This document shows positions 40,723 through 51,912 of a stretch of DNA of 64,000 bases, piece by piece (within the stretch, counting starts at the first letter, position 1; each line of letters starts with the position of its first letter). Under the pieces are notes generated by a model. The model was not told where the DNA came from, did no database searches, and saw only the letters and a list, made by a program, of their open reading frames with translations. The translations under genes were made by a program, and so were the position numbers. Source of the stretch: Yarrowia lipolytica (lineage: Eukaryota; Ascomycota; Dipodascomycetes; Dipodascales); assembly GCF_001761485.1 (NCBI RefSeq), contig NC_090771.1, positions 2,666,001 through 2,730,000 on the forward strand. Direction: 5' to 3'.

Positions 40723-43700
40723 TTAAACCCACAAATCCAACTCGTGTCGGTAAAATTCATCATCCTCTGGCATGTCGGGGTAGTAAGGAGTCATGGCATC
40801 GACATTATCGATGTACGCAGAGTTGTATGCCTTCCAGAACGGATCCCTGACCTTCCGGGCAGCATGGAACAGACCGGCCCAAATGTAATTAAGCACCAGG
40901 CCGGGTCCCAGGCAAAGACGAATGCCCTCAATGGCGTCCAAAATACGCACGATCACGTGAGGAGACGTCTCATAGATGTTGGGAATCAGCAGATTGAGAA
41001 AATGCACCATGGCATCCTCGGCTCCGAGACCCACGCAGTTGATGGCCAGATGGCGCACAACAGTGGCTGCCGTCTGTCGATGTACGTGGTCTCTGTCTGT
41101 AAGAGCATCTTCCAGCAGGGGAGCCACAGCGTAAATGTAGTCTTTGGCCATATCTCCAATGTACTCAAACATGAAGGTCATGGCTTTAAGAACACCGTTC
41201 TGGACGTTGATCTCAGGAACACGGTACTCGTTCATCAGAGCAGGAAGCACGGTGAACGGAGAACAAGTCTCGGCCACAATACCAATCGCCACAGCTGTAC
41301 AGACACGAGACTGACGTTCCTGGACTCGCAGGTTAGATAGCAGCGTGGCCAATACATCTTGGGGGCCAATCGCCTTGGCGATATATCCAAATGTGTTATT
41401 TGCTGCCTTTTGAATGGTCTTCTTGTGTGCCTTAAGGAGATCAATGAGCTCGAAACAGATTCGCATCCATTCTCGAGCGGACACATACTCGGGACCTCGG
41501 TCGGCAATTCGACCAACCAGATCGATGGTGTTCTCCTGTACCTTTTCGTGTCGGTTACGCAGAATAGGCGTCAGACGAGGCAGAAGATCTCGAATGGGGG
41601 GAGTCATTGAAGCCAGACCAACAACAGCGACAATGGCCTTGAGGGCTCCAAGCAGAGAACCCAGAGCCTCAGGATACTCTTCTCCAAGCTGCTCGTACAG
41701 GATTTGTCCCAGCTTGTTGAGGGCCTCATCTTCTCCACAGTTCTTCATAACTCCAGCAATCTGGCCAATCAAGTCGGCAGCCTGACTTCGAACAATAGGG
41801 GACTTGTTGGAGAGTCTGAACAGCACGGAAGACGTGATCTGAGAAAAGTAGGGTGCGGCTCGTGTATCAAGAGCTTGGATAACTGTTCCGAAGCCTCGTA
41901 GCATGACAATCGAGTCGGCTCGGTTGGCATTGGCAGCTGGTGATTGCAGCTGGAACGCCGTCAGAATACCGTCAACCAGACGGGTTTCCAGTTTCGAGCC
42001 GGCCTCGATATCAGCAATTCCGAGATTGGCCACAACCTTGTCAATAGTCTCCATTGTAAGTCGTCTAAAGTGGTCAGACTCGTCCTTGAGATGGTTAGCA
42101 ACTCGGTCCACGATTTCAGCAGTACCGACCTTATTAGCCAGTTCCACAGTTGTAGAGAGAATAAGCTTGTAGCACACTCGATCAGAAGCCATTCGACGGG
42201 TCCAGAAGCACTTAAAGTACGTGGGAAGAACCTCGACACGAATGTATCGAGCGGTTACACCCTCAGAGCGGGCACATTGCGTGACCACTTCCAGAACCAC
42301 TCGCTTCATTTCCTCGTCAGGGGAATAGAACTCTCGAAGAACGACAGCCATAACTTCCTTGGTATAATAATCGGCATAGTCGGGATTCATCAGAGGAATA
42401 ATGTATCCAATCGCTTTCAGAAACGCCACAAGATGTTTACCTCGCTGCTCTCGCACCCCAAGCCAGAGAGGTTCCAATACGTTCTCAAACGACTCAATAC
42501 CGTAAGGGGCGGCAGCTTCGGCAAGAGCAGCAAGAGCCTGCGCGGTCATCTGACGGACCTTAGGGTTGTCGTCAGTCAATCCGTCTCCAATACAATCCAC
42601 GAGAGAGCCGAGATATGGCAGCACTGTGCATCCGATGAGAATAGCAATCTGCTGGACAATCTTTGCTCCTGTGTGACGAGCTTCCCATGACTTTTTTGAC
42701 TTGCAGACGGCTTTAATGAAAGGAACTAATGCAGGAACTCCCAGAGCACTAGCAACAATGGCAAACGATCGAGCAGTGGTGTTTCGGACAAACTCGTCTG
42801 CGTGTCCGACGTTAGGTCGGAGTGTTGATATCATATGTGGGAGTCCAGCGGCCTTGGAGATGTTGGCAACCAGCTCCCGTCCCTCGACTCGTGTGAAATA
42901 GTCCTCATCGATCAGTAATGGCTCAATGACAGACAATAGTCGGGGTGTGTATGGTCTTACCAGATCACCCAGCTTGAACAGGACTCGATCAACCACCTTG
43001 ACAAGCCAGTGTCGTTCTGTATCCTCCAAGGACCTTTCTCTGAAAAGGGGGATGATTTGCGAAAAAAGGGCCTCGGGACCCAGAGATCGAGCAGAATCAG
43101 TCAACTGTCTCATGGCCTGCTTTCGCATCTGAGGAGATCCGTTCTTGATTTTTAGAATCAGACGCATCACCTGGCGCTCCTTCATTTCACGAGCACTCAA
43201 TAGACCCTGTTCTTCTGCATCCTGCTGTTTGATCAGCGCTCCAAAGTACTTCATATCACTTTCCTTAAAGTACGCCAAATCTCCCACTCCAGGAATAGCG
43301 TCAGCCGAAGGAACGGCTGCCTGGATCGCCAATGCTCTATCGACCGCAGTTTCTGTGCTGCCTCCTGGAATGCTGTATCCCTCAATCTTGACTGTCACCT
43401 TGCTCTTGATTAATGGCTTGTATGAAGCAGGGGGAGTAAGTACAATGTATCCTTCCGAAGGAAGCACCGAAGCAAGAAACTCGTCTGTTATTTTGCTGGT
43501 TGTAGACGTCTCGGCTTCCTTTTCGTCGGGAACGTCCCATCTCGACTTCCGCTTTCGTCCTCTCTCACCACTGTCTTCAGTGACAGGTTTATCTGATCGG
43601 CCCTTTCTGACACGAGGACCCACTCTGGGAGGAGTTTGAGCCCGTTCGAACTTCCGAAGTTCATCCTGTTCCTTCTGGGATGTTCCATTTGCCTCCTCCT

Positions 43701-44064
43701 TCTTTCTGATTGCCTCCTGTACTCGCTTCTCGTCTCGTTCCAGGTCTCTTAAAGCCAGTCGCTCCTTGTAGCTTAGATCCTTCTCATCGTCATCAGCCTC
43801 CTGGCGATCCAGACGTTTGCGCTTGTAATCGTTTGCACGGTTGTAAATGCTCTTGTTGGACTCGTTAGCTTGCAGCTCATCGACAGCCTGCAAAGATACA
43901 GTCTCGTTGAGGAACTCTTGTGGAGCAGTATACGAGTCCTGAGGCAGGTTTTGACGCTCATCATCGTTAAGAGCCTGCATTTCCGATACGTCTGCCATCA
44001 CTGCGTCGTCATCCTCGAAGAACGGCTTTTGCCTGTCTTCTCGCAGCCGCTTAATTTCGTCCAT
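40723..44064 (-). CDS. HSH155: Splicing factor 3B subunit 1 (SF3B1, Hsh155)
   Basis: The HEAT-repeat core of the SF3b complex in U2 snRNP, which clamps the branch-point helix. I start at the ATG at 44064 ([20 protein letters not shown]), giving 1113 residues; the 60 upstream in-frame codons look non-coding. The N-terminal third is charged and disordered with one U2AF-ligand-type motif (KSRWDVPDE). The C-terminal two thirds are HEAT repeats. Positions matching the human cancer hot spots are all conserved: His and Lys of [13 protein letters not shown] (human H662, K666) and Lys of NPKVRQ (human K700). The C-terminus YRHELDLWV is typical. This factor reads the branch point that, in this genome, sits almost on the 3' splice site. 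Confidence 0.97.
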   Translation of the reverse strand: MDEIKRLREDRQKPFFEDDDAVMADVSEMQALNDDERQNLPQDSYTAPQEFLNETVSLQAVDELQANESNKSIYNRANDYKRKRLDRQEADDDEKDLSYKERLALRDLERDEKRVQEAIRKKEEANGTSQKEQDELRKFERAQTPPRVGPRVRKGRSDKPVTEDSGERGRKRKSRWDVPDEKEAETSTTSKITDEFLASVLPSEGYIVLTPPASYKPLIKSKVTVKIEGYSIPGGSTETAVDRALAIQAAVPSADAIPGVGDLAYFKESDMKYFGALIKQQDAEEQGLLSAREMKERQVMRLILKIKNGSPQMRKQAMRQLTDSARSLGPEALFSQIIPLFRERSLEDTERHWLVKVVDRVLFKLGDLVRPYTPRLLSVIEPLLIDEDYFTRVEGRELVANISKAAGLPHMISTLRPNVGHADEFVRNTTARSFAIVASALGVPALVPFIKAVCKSKKSWEARHTGAKIVQQIAILIGCTVLPYLGSLVDCIGDGLTDDNPKVRQMTAQALAALAEAAAPYGIESFENVLEPLWLGVREQRGKHLVAFLKAIGYIIPLMNPDYADYYTKEVMAVVLREFYSPDEEMKRVVLEVVTQCARSEGVTARYIRVEVLPTYFKCFWTRRMASDRVCYKLILSTTVELANKVGTAEIVDRVANHLKDESDHFRRLTMETIDKVVANLGIADIEAGSKLETRLVDGILTAFQLQSPAANANRADSIVMLRGFGTVIQALDTRAAPYFSQITSSVLFRLSNKSPIVRSQAADLIGQIAGVMKNCGEDEALNKLGQILYEQLGEEYPEALGSLLGALKAIVAVVGLASMTPPIRDLLPRLTPILRNRHEKVQENTIDLVGRIADRGPEYVSAREWMRICFELIDLLKAHKKTIQKAANNTFGYIAKAIGPQDVLATLLSNLRVQERQSRVCTAVAIGIVAETCSPFTVLPALMNEYRVPEINVQNGVLKAMTFMFEYIGDMAKDYIYAVAPLLEDALTDRDHVHRQTAATVVRHLAINCVGLGAEDAMVHFLNLLIPNIYETSPHVIVRILDAIEGIRLCLGPGLVLNYIWAGLFHAARKVRDPFWKAYNSAYIDNVDAMTPYYPDMPEDDEFYRHELDLWV

Positions 44065-44995
44065 GCTGTTGTGTGTGGGTGTGTTAGTAGTGAGAAAACG
44101 CAATGCATAAAAATACAAATCAAGCTCTGATCTGAGATAATGTGGGAGTGCGACAAGATGCATCTTGTGGAGAATTGAGAAGATACTACAAGTAGACATA
44201 AGGAGGGGCAAAACGGGATTTTGGTGTGCACGTTCTTTATTCAATCAAGAAATACGCGTAGATGTGGTAGGGTGATGTACCAAGTGAGGTGTGTATGTCT
44301 CTATTTTTAGTTGAAAACATGATAACATTACTTTCCCTCAGTTGGGACATTTGTTGGAGTAAGATAAACAGCCCTTTCACAGACGAAGTTATAATTAAAT
44401 GAATGTACAGTATATGCAGAAAGAAAAGAAAAAACAGACAGTATGCATTATGTGATTATAGAAAAAGGAATGGTGAACAATCATGTTCTCAACTGGTGGA
44501 AAATATATGTGTAGGAGGTACATTATGGAAGCCAATTATATGAGAAAAGGCTTGGTATTGCCACAAAAATGACAGCTGCTTCGCTTTTTACAATCTTAAC
44601 ACAGGAAGTAAAGATGACTTTTTTTACCCACAGTACAAGTGCGTACTTGTGCTGTAATCTAACAATTTACTTGACATGCTTGTCTATATTTTCTTCTCAT
44701 ATTCTATAGGGTTTAATGTATAAAAAAATATGAATAAATAAATAAAATATTCTCAAGAATATTGTACCATATTGGGAATATAGGGGTGATTTAAACATAT
44801 ATCACATACTTGATAGAGTCATAATGATCCCTCAACATCATTCCTGCCTGAAGAGTTGTTAACTGATAACTTCACATCTCAATAACGCCTCTCTATCCCA
44901 CCATTAGACTCACCACGTATGATACAAGCACTGTAAACGCGCATGCATGCAATACGTAATACCCATCTCAGAGTCAGATTCATCAGCACACAACG
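44065..44995. other. Divergent promoter region of HSH155 and GPI16
   Basis: 931 bp, AT-rich, especially 44390-44770. It has one CTACAAGTAG copy (44186-44195). On the minus strand a TACTAACAC...CAACAG sequence ends one base before the HSH155 ATG and resembles a 3' splice site, but no GTGAGT partner is visible upstream. No gene recognised. Confidence 0.5.
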
Positions 44996-46724
44996 ATGAA
45001 ACTGTCGATACTGCTCTGCTTGGCATTGGTGGCATGCGTGCTTGGATACTCGGAGAACCTTTCTCTGCGGCCTCTGTCGCAGAAGTATCTTCACGCCTCG
45101 TTCGAATTCGAGGCTGAGTCCGAACCCTTCAACACCCACCCGGTCGCTCATCACGACGAGTTCCCCCGAATTCTCTCACAGATCATCACCCAGAGCGACG
45201 CGCGCGAAATCCACTTGCGGTTTGCCCAGGGATTTTGGGACGCCGAAGAATGGGGCGTTCTCCCACACAATGGAGCGTTTGCTGGCGGAACAGGAATCGA
45301 GGCTTGGGCCTGGATCGAGGCCTCATCCAAACAGGAAGCCAAGAAGAAGTGGTTCGGACTGGTCAACTCGCTGTCTGGACTTTTCTGCGCCTCGCTGAAC
45401 TTCATTGACTCGGCCCACACAGTGGAGCCTCAGTTCACCTTTAAACAATCATCCACAGGTTCCAACGGAGCGAACGAAACCACAGCATACCTGTTCTCGG
45501 GCGCGCTTCCTGCTGAACCTGTCTGCACCGAAAACCTCACTCCTTTCATTCGACTGCTCCCTTGCAAGGGTAAGGCTGGAATCTCTTCTCTTCTTGACGG
45601 ACACAAGATCTTCGACTCCCAGTGGCAAGGTATGGCCATTGACGTTCATCGAGAATGCACCGATGAGGAAGCCTGCAAGATGGTGCTCAAGCAGACTGTA
45701 GATGCCGTGGTCGATGTTCCTCGTCAATTAAGACGAAACAAGCACCCTATCCCCGTACCTCTTTACGGAACCGACTTCAGATGTGACACCTCCAAGCCCT
45801 ATGCTAACGACTACATCTGTTTCCCTCTCGGTGACCCTACCGAGGTGTCCTGGAGTATCCGGGAGATCTTCGGGCGGCCTATTGAGGGAGCCTGTAGAAT
45901 CGGACAGGGCTCCGTCAACCTGGACGTCCCTGACGGATGGAAGCTGCAGAGCAAGTCTGGTGAGGACGGTGAGATTCTGGACACCTATCCTACACTGTCT
46001 TTGGCTAACACTGACTCTCTGGACATCATTCTGTCGTCCGATAACGCCACCCATGTGTCCCCTGTGTCGTCTCCTCCTGTGTTTGCCCAGCGGTCTTTCT
46101 CTGGCCACGGACAACAACGAGGAGGTGTTCGAACCGCCTTCACCAACCCTTCTTCCGAGCCCGTCACCTTCATCTACTCGGAAACTCTGCCCTGGTTCAT
46201 GCGGTTCTACTTCCACACCATGAAGCTCAAGAATGTGGATGGAGTTTGGAGAAGAGTCCGAGGGCACGTTTGAGGTGCTACAATACTCCAAGTCTGTGGA
46301 CCGAAAGAAACCCACGCACTTTGAGCTCAAGATGACTATCCCAGCTCGTTATTCCGCTACTCTGGGCTACGACTTTGACAAGTCCATGCTATATCTCGCT
46401 GAATACCCTCCAGATGCCAACCACGGGTTCTCCATTCCCCCCGGTGTGCTCACCGTTGTAGACTCCAATGGTACCCATACCATGAGCACTCGAACTACAG
46501 CCCTGATTCTGTCTTTGCCTACTCCTGATTTCTCCATGCCCTACAACGTCATCATTCTGACTTCCACGGTGATTGCGTTGGCGTTCGGCTCAGTCTTTTC
46601 GCTGCTGCTTAAGCGAGTGCTGTCTCAGGAGCAGGCCGACTACTTGTCTTCTCAGACTCCTCTGAAGAAGCTGCTGGCCAAGTTCAAGAGAAAAAAAGTG
46701 ACCAAGGAGAAGAAGAACCAGTAG
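44996..46724 (+). CDS. GPI16: GPI transamidase subunit Gpi16/PIG-T, reading frame interrupted
   Basis: A subunit of the ER GPI transamidase, which swaps the C-terminal signal of proteins for a GPI anchor; Gpi16 is disulphide-linked to the catalytic Gpi8. A signal peptide (MKLSILLCLALVACVLGYSE) opens a 425-codon frame that carries the PIG-T lumenal domain, including ETLPWFMRFYFHTMKL, and stops at 46271-46273. The conserved rest (FEVLQYSKSV, YPPDANHGFSIPPGVLT, LPTPDFSMPYNVIILTSTVI, then a basic cytosolic tail) lies one frame over and ends at 46724. The switch must fall between 46221 and 46271; no intron fits. Together the parts are about 575 residues, the normal length. GPI16 is essential in yeast, so a sequence error or recent mutation is more likely than loss. 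Confidence 0.85.
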
Positions 46725-46811
46725 TACTTACATAATATAATGATGACTTACGTTTGTTAGAGCAGTTTTAATTATACTAAATTCTATTACGAGTATTGCA
46801 AGGGGGCGTGG

Positions 46812-48395
46812 CTAGAAGAAGAAGGCCAAGAAAAAGGCAACTATGACAAACCTACCAATTGAAAGAGCATTGGCTGCGGAAGTCTTATCTTTCTTAACCT
46901 GTCGCTTTGTAATTGCCTGACCTCGACTCTTGTACAGAGTCTGAGTGTCGAGCAGAGAGTTGTCTGATGACACCACAAAAGAGTGAGTCAGATGAGTGGC
47001 ATTGTGGACAGTAAATTTGGACCAGCCGTACTGAGTGTCCTGCCAGTAAGCCAGCCACGGCTCGTCTGTTTTTTTGGCGGTGTCCAGACCGTCGTAGTGT
47101 CCAGCAGCTCCATTTACAATGTACCAAGGAGCCTTGGGATTATTGAGTCCGTTGGGGTCGATATTTCCCTTGTCATCAATAGGGTGGATTCGGTTGTACA
47201 GGTGTCGGTGGCCAAGCAACACAAGATCAACTCCGTACTTGTTGAATGTCTTCTCGAATGCTGCCTGACATTCGAGACATCTGTGCTTCTTCTTAGCAGC
47301 AACGTACCAGGGTCGGTGTCCCATGGCAATTACCCAGGGAGTTTTAGACCGGTCAACGTTTTTGAGATCGTTCTTCAGCCACGCAATCTGCTCTCCATCT
47401 TCTCCAAACTCGCCAGAGTCCATGTTGTCTGATCCACCGACGGAATCTGGACCCGGCCCGTACTTTCCCAAGTCCGTTTCAGTGTTGAAGTTCACAAAGT
47501 GTACCAGACCGTAATCGAACGAGTACCAGAAGGGTCCCACGCCTCCAGACTCGCTATCGGGCATCCTAAAGTGGTTGATGATACCTGTAAAGTTTCGCTG
47601 ACCCTCAAAACACGTCTGCACAGTATATCCACTGGTTCCTCCGTTGTCGCAATTGCTCTCATGGTTTCCAGGTCCAACCATGTACGGTTTGAAGGAAGTA
47701 ATATGCTGCATCTGCTGGTAATAAGTGTTCAGCAGAGCTTCATAAGTCTGGACGCCATTCTTGAATAGGGTGTCGGTATCCCGAGTATTGACTCCCGTGT
47801 CAATGTATCCCTCTAGCTCCTCCTTGAGCCAGTAATCCGCATAGGCCAGGTCTCCCGGGTGCAGGAGGAAGTCAAAGTTGTCAATGTTTTGCAGCAGGGA
47901 GTCCATTGTGTTTTGTTCGCCGGGAGCAAGAGGGTTACTTGCTCCATTGCCAACCTTGGTACTCAGCCCGTAAGGCCCCATGACCCCGAGATCAATGGCA
48001 GCGGCAAACGTAAACTCCTTGGTGTTTCCAGCCTTTCGGGCGGTTTTGAAGTTATAGATTTCCGATTCGGGAGCTCCACCGACACGGTAGTAGTACACAC
48101 GGTCACTCTCGAGACCTTCGATGCGAACATGATGGTTCCAGGTGGTGGATGTGTCATAGGTGTTGGAATCACCGGTGGATTTGCTGTTCAGTTGGTTCTT
48201 GTCTGTGCCATAATACACCGTCGGCTGATATCCTGGCTTGCCGTAGGTGTTCCAAGACACGACAGCCGCGTCCTGTTTGCCTGCAAAGGCCACTCGATAC
48301 TGCACGGGTTGCAGCACGTTTTGAGGAACTGGGTTGGACACATCAGGGAGCGCCAGGACTGCTGTAGCCAGATAAACGAGACCGCTGAACTTCAT
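46812..48395 (-). CDS. Purple acid phosphatase, probably GPI-anchored
   Basis: A dinuclear-metal phosphoesterase acting outside the cell or at the cell surface to release phosphate from organic esters. The ATG at 48395 gives 527 residues beginning with a signal peptide (MKFSGLVYLATAVLALPDVS); the upstream open codons contain no ATG. An Ig-like N-terminal domain (VQYRVAFAGKQDAAVVSWNT) precedes the metallophosphoesterase domain with AAIDLGVMG, HPGDLAYADYW, GPGNHESN, AMGHRPWY and GHRHLYNR, all five ligand blocks in order. The C-terminus has a polar spacer and a hydrophobic end (IGRFVIVAFFLAFFF), a GPI-anchor signal. It is convergent with GPI16, 87 bp apart, a suggestive but probably chance pairing with the anchoring machinery. 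Confidence 0.93.
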   Translation of the reverse strand: MKFSGLVYLATAVLALPDVSNPVPQNVLQPVQYRVAFAGKQDAAVVSWNTYGKPGYQPTVYYGTDKNQLNSKSTGDSNTYDTSTTWNHHVRIEGLESDRVYYYRVGGAPESEIYNFKTARKAGNTKEFTFAAAIDLGVMGPYGLSTKVGNGASNPLAPGEQNTMDSLLQNIDNFDFLLHPGDLAYADYWLKEELEGYIDTGVNTRDTDTLFKNGVQTYEALLNTYYQQMQHITSFKPYMVGPGNHESNCDNGGTSGYTVQTCFEGQRNFTGIINHFRMPDSESGGVGPFWYSFDYGLVHFVNFNTETDLGKYGPGPDSVGGSDNMDSGEFGEDGEQIAWLKNDLKNVDRSKTPWVIAMGHRPWYVAAKKKHRCLECQAAFEKTFNKYGVDLVLLGHRHLYNRIHPIDDKGNIDPNGLNNPKAPWYIVNGAAGHYDGLDTAKKTDEPWLAYWQDTQYGWSKFTVHNATHLTHSFVVSSDNSLLDTQTLYKSRGQAITKRQVKKDKTSAANALSIGRFVIVAFFLAFFF

Positions 48396-49034
48396 GCTCA
48401 CGATATTTCGACTGTACAGGTTGCTATCAGGATGACAAACAGCCGTTTCTGAATGGCTAGGTCCGCCGATTTCGAAGTCCAACTTACTCCACCCCGTCTT
48501 AGCAGAACTCTAAATAACAGACAAAGATTGGATAAGGTGGGTCAAGATGTGGTACATCTTTGGAGTCCTCGGAGGTAGGATTTGTGGGAACTAAAAAGAA
48601 TAAGAACCTTGCCTGTATATTTGTGAGCGATCCCAACTCTGTGAGGCTCTCTCCTACACCTACCGGGCACATATGACGCTACTTATACCTGCCCAATTGT
48701 GCAAGCCAAGCCTTTTTCAGGAACCAAAATAAATAGAATTCACACAAGGAAGCGGGATTTATAGACAAGGAAGCTGTGTGACGCTATAACGGCGGGAACG
48801 GCTAAAGTTAGGACCAGCATCTGACTCCCCTGACTGAAACTGAGAAATTCTTCCGCTCACGTGACCCTCTCTTTATGATTTCTTTTCCTCCCTTACCCCA
48901 GTTTCACCTTGCGACTCCGCCTCTTCCCCTCTATCTCTCATGCAATTTACACATGACACCTGCATATATTGTGTCTCTCTCCTTGAGTATATATATAAAA
49001 GTCGAGCGTTTTTCAGCGTCCCCACATAACCATC
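48396..49034. other. Divergent promoter region, acid phosphatase and unrecognised gene
   Basis: 639 bp. A CACGTG E-box is at about 48858, pyrimidine-rich sequence follows, and a strong TATA box sits at 48988-49000. A CACGTG-type site in a phosphatase promoter is the kind bound by Pho4 in other yeasts; that link is inference. Confidence 0.5.
48988..49000 (+). promoter_or_regulatory. TATA box of the 49,035 gene
   Basis: TATATATATAAAA lies 35 bp before the ATG at 49035 and is the cleanest TATA box in the window. It suggests regulated or high expression. Confidence 0.6.
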
Positions 49035-49997
49035 ATGTCCCTGCTACAATCTATCCAGCAAAGCTACCATGCTATCGGAGTGCCCTTCTCTCAGGCCCTG
49101 TCCCGTTTTGAGCCTCAGTATGTGTCCGAGGCCAACTTCGCCATTGACGCCAACTGCCAGACGGCCTGCAACTTCGTTACTGCTGATAACTCCACTTTCG
49201 AGTCTGTGATTACTGACTACCGACAGAGCAACACCACCATCGAAGAGCTTCTCCAGGAGTCTTCTACTTCTAATGAAGACTTTGCGAAGCTCACTACTGC
49301 CGGGTTCGCTAAGTTCCTCCAGTCTGGGCAGCTGCGTCACTCTCATGCCATGACGCAGATTGTCTCCAAGGACGCAAGAAACGCCACTGTTAACGACGGA
49401 GGTGACATGGGCGGCGGAGCTGGAATTGACGATCAGGATGGAGACTCTTCCTCCAGCGCAGCTGGCACTCCTACCACCCTGGCTGTGGCCACTCCTACCT
49501 CATCTTCCGAAGTTTTGGTTCAGAAACTCAAGGAGGAGCTGAGACAAGCGCTGAGTGACCTTTTTGAGCCTTACGATTATTCACAGCTGGGTCTGTCTAT
49601 GACAAACGGAGACACCCAGGCTACCGGTGGTCCTCTTTCTGTCGGCTATCACAAGCGATCAGACACCTTCCGACTCCACTTTGCTACCCGAGACGTGAAG
49701 GGCTACCAGAACGGAGTTAAGATGGTCATTTCTCCGATTCGAGACGACCAGAGCGCCTATGACAAGCTCAAGAACTGGGAGGAAGGCATGATCAAAGGCA
49801 TCCAGCAGGCATTGGACCTCTATGCTTCCAAGGGAGATGTCATTGTGGGTGCTTTCACGGACGACAACAAAACCCCGTGGGGCGCCTACTCTATTCGAGG
49901 AGATTCTGGAGATTTTACCGATGCGTGGGAGCAGCCTAGCTTCTGCGGGGCTCTCTCTGTTACCTTCTGCCAGTGCGGAGGTAACTGCTCCTTGTAA
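49035..49997 (+). CDS. Unrecognised 320-residue protein, two domains with Ser/Gly/Asp linker
   Basis: I do not recognise this protein. Codon use resembles the neighbouring real genes and the start follows a TATA box and the context CATC-ATG. Residues 1-110 are mostly helical (MSLLQSIQQSYHAIGVPFSQ, TIEELLQESSTSNEDFAKLT). Residues about 120-160 are a low-complexity Gly/Asp/Ser/Thr/Ala linker. Residues 165-320 look like an alpha/beta fold with YHKRSDTFRLHFATRD and GDVIVGAFTDD. The last 20 residues are Cys-rich (FCGALSVTFCQCGGNCSL) with four cysteines in 14 positions. There is no signal peptide or membrane segment. The linker and the missing similarity to families I know suggest a lineage-specific protein. 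Confidence 0.8.
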   Translation: MSLLQSIQQSYHAIGVPFSQALSRFEPQYVSEANFAIDANCQTACNFVTADNSTFESVITDYRQSNTTIEELLQESSTSNEDFAKLTTAGFAKFLQSGQLRHSHAMTQIVSKDARNATVNDGGDMGGGAGIDDQDGDSSSSAAGTPTTLAVATPTSSSEVLVQKLKEELRQALSDLFEPYDYSQLGLSMTNGDTQATGGPLSVGYHKRSDTFRLHFATRDVKGYQNGVKMVISPIRDDQSAYDKLKNWEEGMIKGIQQALDLYASKGDVIVGAFTDDNKTPWGAYSIRGDSGDFTDAWEQPSFCGALSVTFCQCGGNCSL

Positions 49998-50445
49998 AAA
50001 CTTTTCACTCTCAATGCCTAATGACCATTTTAGATTCCTTGTATCACACCAAACCCATCTCTATAGCATCAAATAAATCTTACTACTAGACTACAAGTAG
50101 TGGACTACAAGTAGCTGCTGTATAGTACGACGTAGTACCAAAGCTACTTGTACCTGTACTCGGAGAGTACTCGTACTTTTAGCACTCCCCAAGTTCGAAA
50201 AGTGAAGAAGTACTGGTGCAGTGGAAAACGTGCACCGCGGTCGTCAGAGATATTCCTCTCATCAGCCTACTTGTAGTGTCTCAAACTTAGCGAAGGTGCC
50301 ATTGCGCTCCAAGTCTTAAAGTTCCGAGGAGCTATACCAAGTGGGGTTGTGAAGTTACTGTTCCGGACCTATCTACAGTTGTACACTCCGTGTTCCGGTG
50401 CGCAATTTCAGGAATAACTAGGGGAAAAAATGAATCAAGTATGTG
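49998..50445. other. Intergenic region with three CTACAAGTAG copies
   Basis: Between two convergent genes. It holds the decamer at 50091-50100, 50105-50114 and 50277-50286, plus a CTACTTGTAC variant at about 50144. No gene. Confidence 0.7.
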
Positions 50446-51912
50446 CTATTTTAAATGATGCCCATCGTGACCCCACTCATAGTCCTTGTAATCCCAGATG
50501 CCCAGCGTCTCTGTGAGCCACTCTTGAAGCATGTAAGAAGCAGCTTCGGGCTGGTCATGAGGAACCATGTGGCCGGCCTCGAAGATTCGCAGAAAGGAGA
50601 GCTTACCAAACTGCTTCAACACACCTCTGCTCTGATGGTTAACCTTCCAGGGCCGTTCTCTAGCCTTGAGGTACTTGGCATGACCGTCCCAAGGCAGGGC
50701 ATCAAGCCATTTCTTCTGGCCCAGCCAGTTGCAGATGAAGTCCTTGTCTCCGGCGAAAATAAGAACAGGCACATTGTAGCCGTTGAGAATCTCCGTCACG
50801 GCTCGAACACTGTCGGGTCTCATCCAATCTCCGCTGTAGGCGGTGAAGTCGTTGTAGACAGTTCGGTTGTTGGCCTTCCAGGGCACAACTGCTCCAATGG
50901 CGTCTCGAGTGGTTTGGTTGTTGAGGAACGCTTCTCCGTAGTCGGACTCCTTGTAGCATGTTCCGCTCTTAGAAGGTTCACAAGGTCGTCTGACGTCGTA
51001 GATGTTCTTTTTGTTATCGAACAGAGAGAGTATCTCAGCATTGCATAGGGACGTGGCATAACTACAGTCTGCATTGGTACCTGTATCGTAGCACTTTTGG
51101 ATCAGAGGGATACATCGATCCTGCGCAGCCTTGGTTTGTTGGCAGGTTTCGTTGCTGTAGAGAGCAGGGGACACTCCTGAGGCTTGAGAGTCACAGCCGT
51201 AGACAGAAAACTCGGTGTACTGATTCAAGGGGTCCGTCATTCCGTTTCCGCAGAGCATCGATTCCACATGGAACGTCTTGTTGGTAGTTCGCAAGATTTC
51301 CAGAGTCGTTTGAGGAACATAATGGCCAGCATAAGACTCGCCCGAAATGTGGATTTTTCGCGGAAGGTGCATGTACTTTTCAAAAAAGAGGGTAAGGAAA
51401 GCAAAGACGCTTTTGGCAGCCTCCTTGGAGGTTCGGGCCGCGGTTCCGCCAGCAGAAACGTAGGAGAAACCCGCTCCAGCAGGCTGATCAAGATAAATCA
51501 TTGTGGCATTGTTGTTCCATGACCAGGGGTTGTGAACAGGCGTGATTTCGGGGTTGTTGAACCACGAGGGGCCGTTTTCAAAAGTCAGTGCAAACATGGA
51601 CGATGATCCCGGTCCACCCTGAAGCCACAGAACAACAGGGTCCTTGGAGGGGTCGTTTCGAGACTCAAACGCCCAGTAGAAGAGGTTTTCGCCCGAAGAC
51701 TTGACTTCCAGGTAGCCAGAGTGCTGAGACACGGTATCGAGTCCTAAAGAAGCGGGATCGATCTCCTTGGTGGCTAGAGCGTACTCGGGAAAATCATTCG
51801 AAGAGTGGAAGGAAAAAGAAGAGGCCAGAATCTGATCTGGTATGTACTGTAGCAAAGGAGAAGCCAGTGCCAGAGAAAGGGCAGTAGAGAGAACCGAACG
51901 AGAGAACTTCAT
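50446..51912 (-). CDS. Serine carboxypeptidase, carboxypeptidase Y-like (S10)
   Basis: A vacuolar or secreted exopeptidase that removes C-terminal residues at acid pH. The ATG at 51912 gives 488 residues and a signal peptide (MKFSRSVLSTALSLALASPL). Catalytic motifs are in order: oxyanion region WLQGGPGSSSM, nucleophile GESYAGHYVPQ, Asp in IFAGDKDFICNWLGQKKW, and His in FEAGHMVPHDQPE. The GDKDFICNWLG segment is close to S. cerevisiae Prc1 and Atg42. There are several N-glycosylation sequons (NNA, NKT, NQT, NRT). The prosegment is shorter than in classic carboxypeptidase Y. TATATA at 51954-51959 on the minus strand is the likely TATA box. Confidence 0.94.
   Translation of the reverse strand: MKFSRSVLSTALSLALASPLLQYIPDQILASSFSFHSSNDFPEYALATKEIDPASLGLDTVSQHSGYLEVKSSGENLFYWAFESRNDPSKDPVVLWLQGGPGSSSMFALTFENGPSWFNNPEITPVHNPWSWNNNATMIYLDQPAGAGFSYVSAGGTAARTSKEAAKSVFAFLTLFFEKYMHLPRKIHISGESYAGHYVPQTTLEILRTTNKTFHVESMLCGNGMTDPLNQYTEFSVYGCDSQASGVSPALYSNETCQQTKAAQDRCIPLIQKCYDTGTNADCSYATSLCNAEILSLFDNKKNIYDVRRPCEPSKSGTCYKESDYGEAFLNNQTTRDAIGAVVPWKANNRTVYNDFTAYSGDWMRPDSVRAVTEILNGYNVPVLIFAGDKDFICNWLGQKKWLDALPWDGHAKYLKARERPWKVNHQSRGVLKQFGKLSFLRIFEAGHMVPHDQPEAASYMLQEWLTETLGIWDYKDYEWGHDGHHLK

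Noticed and set aside
44065-44100. 3' splice site-like TACTAACAC...CAACAG just before the HSH155 ATG
   Set aside because: No GTGAGT- or GTAAGT-type donor is seen upstream on that strand, so a 5' UTR intron cannot be supported.
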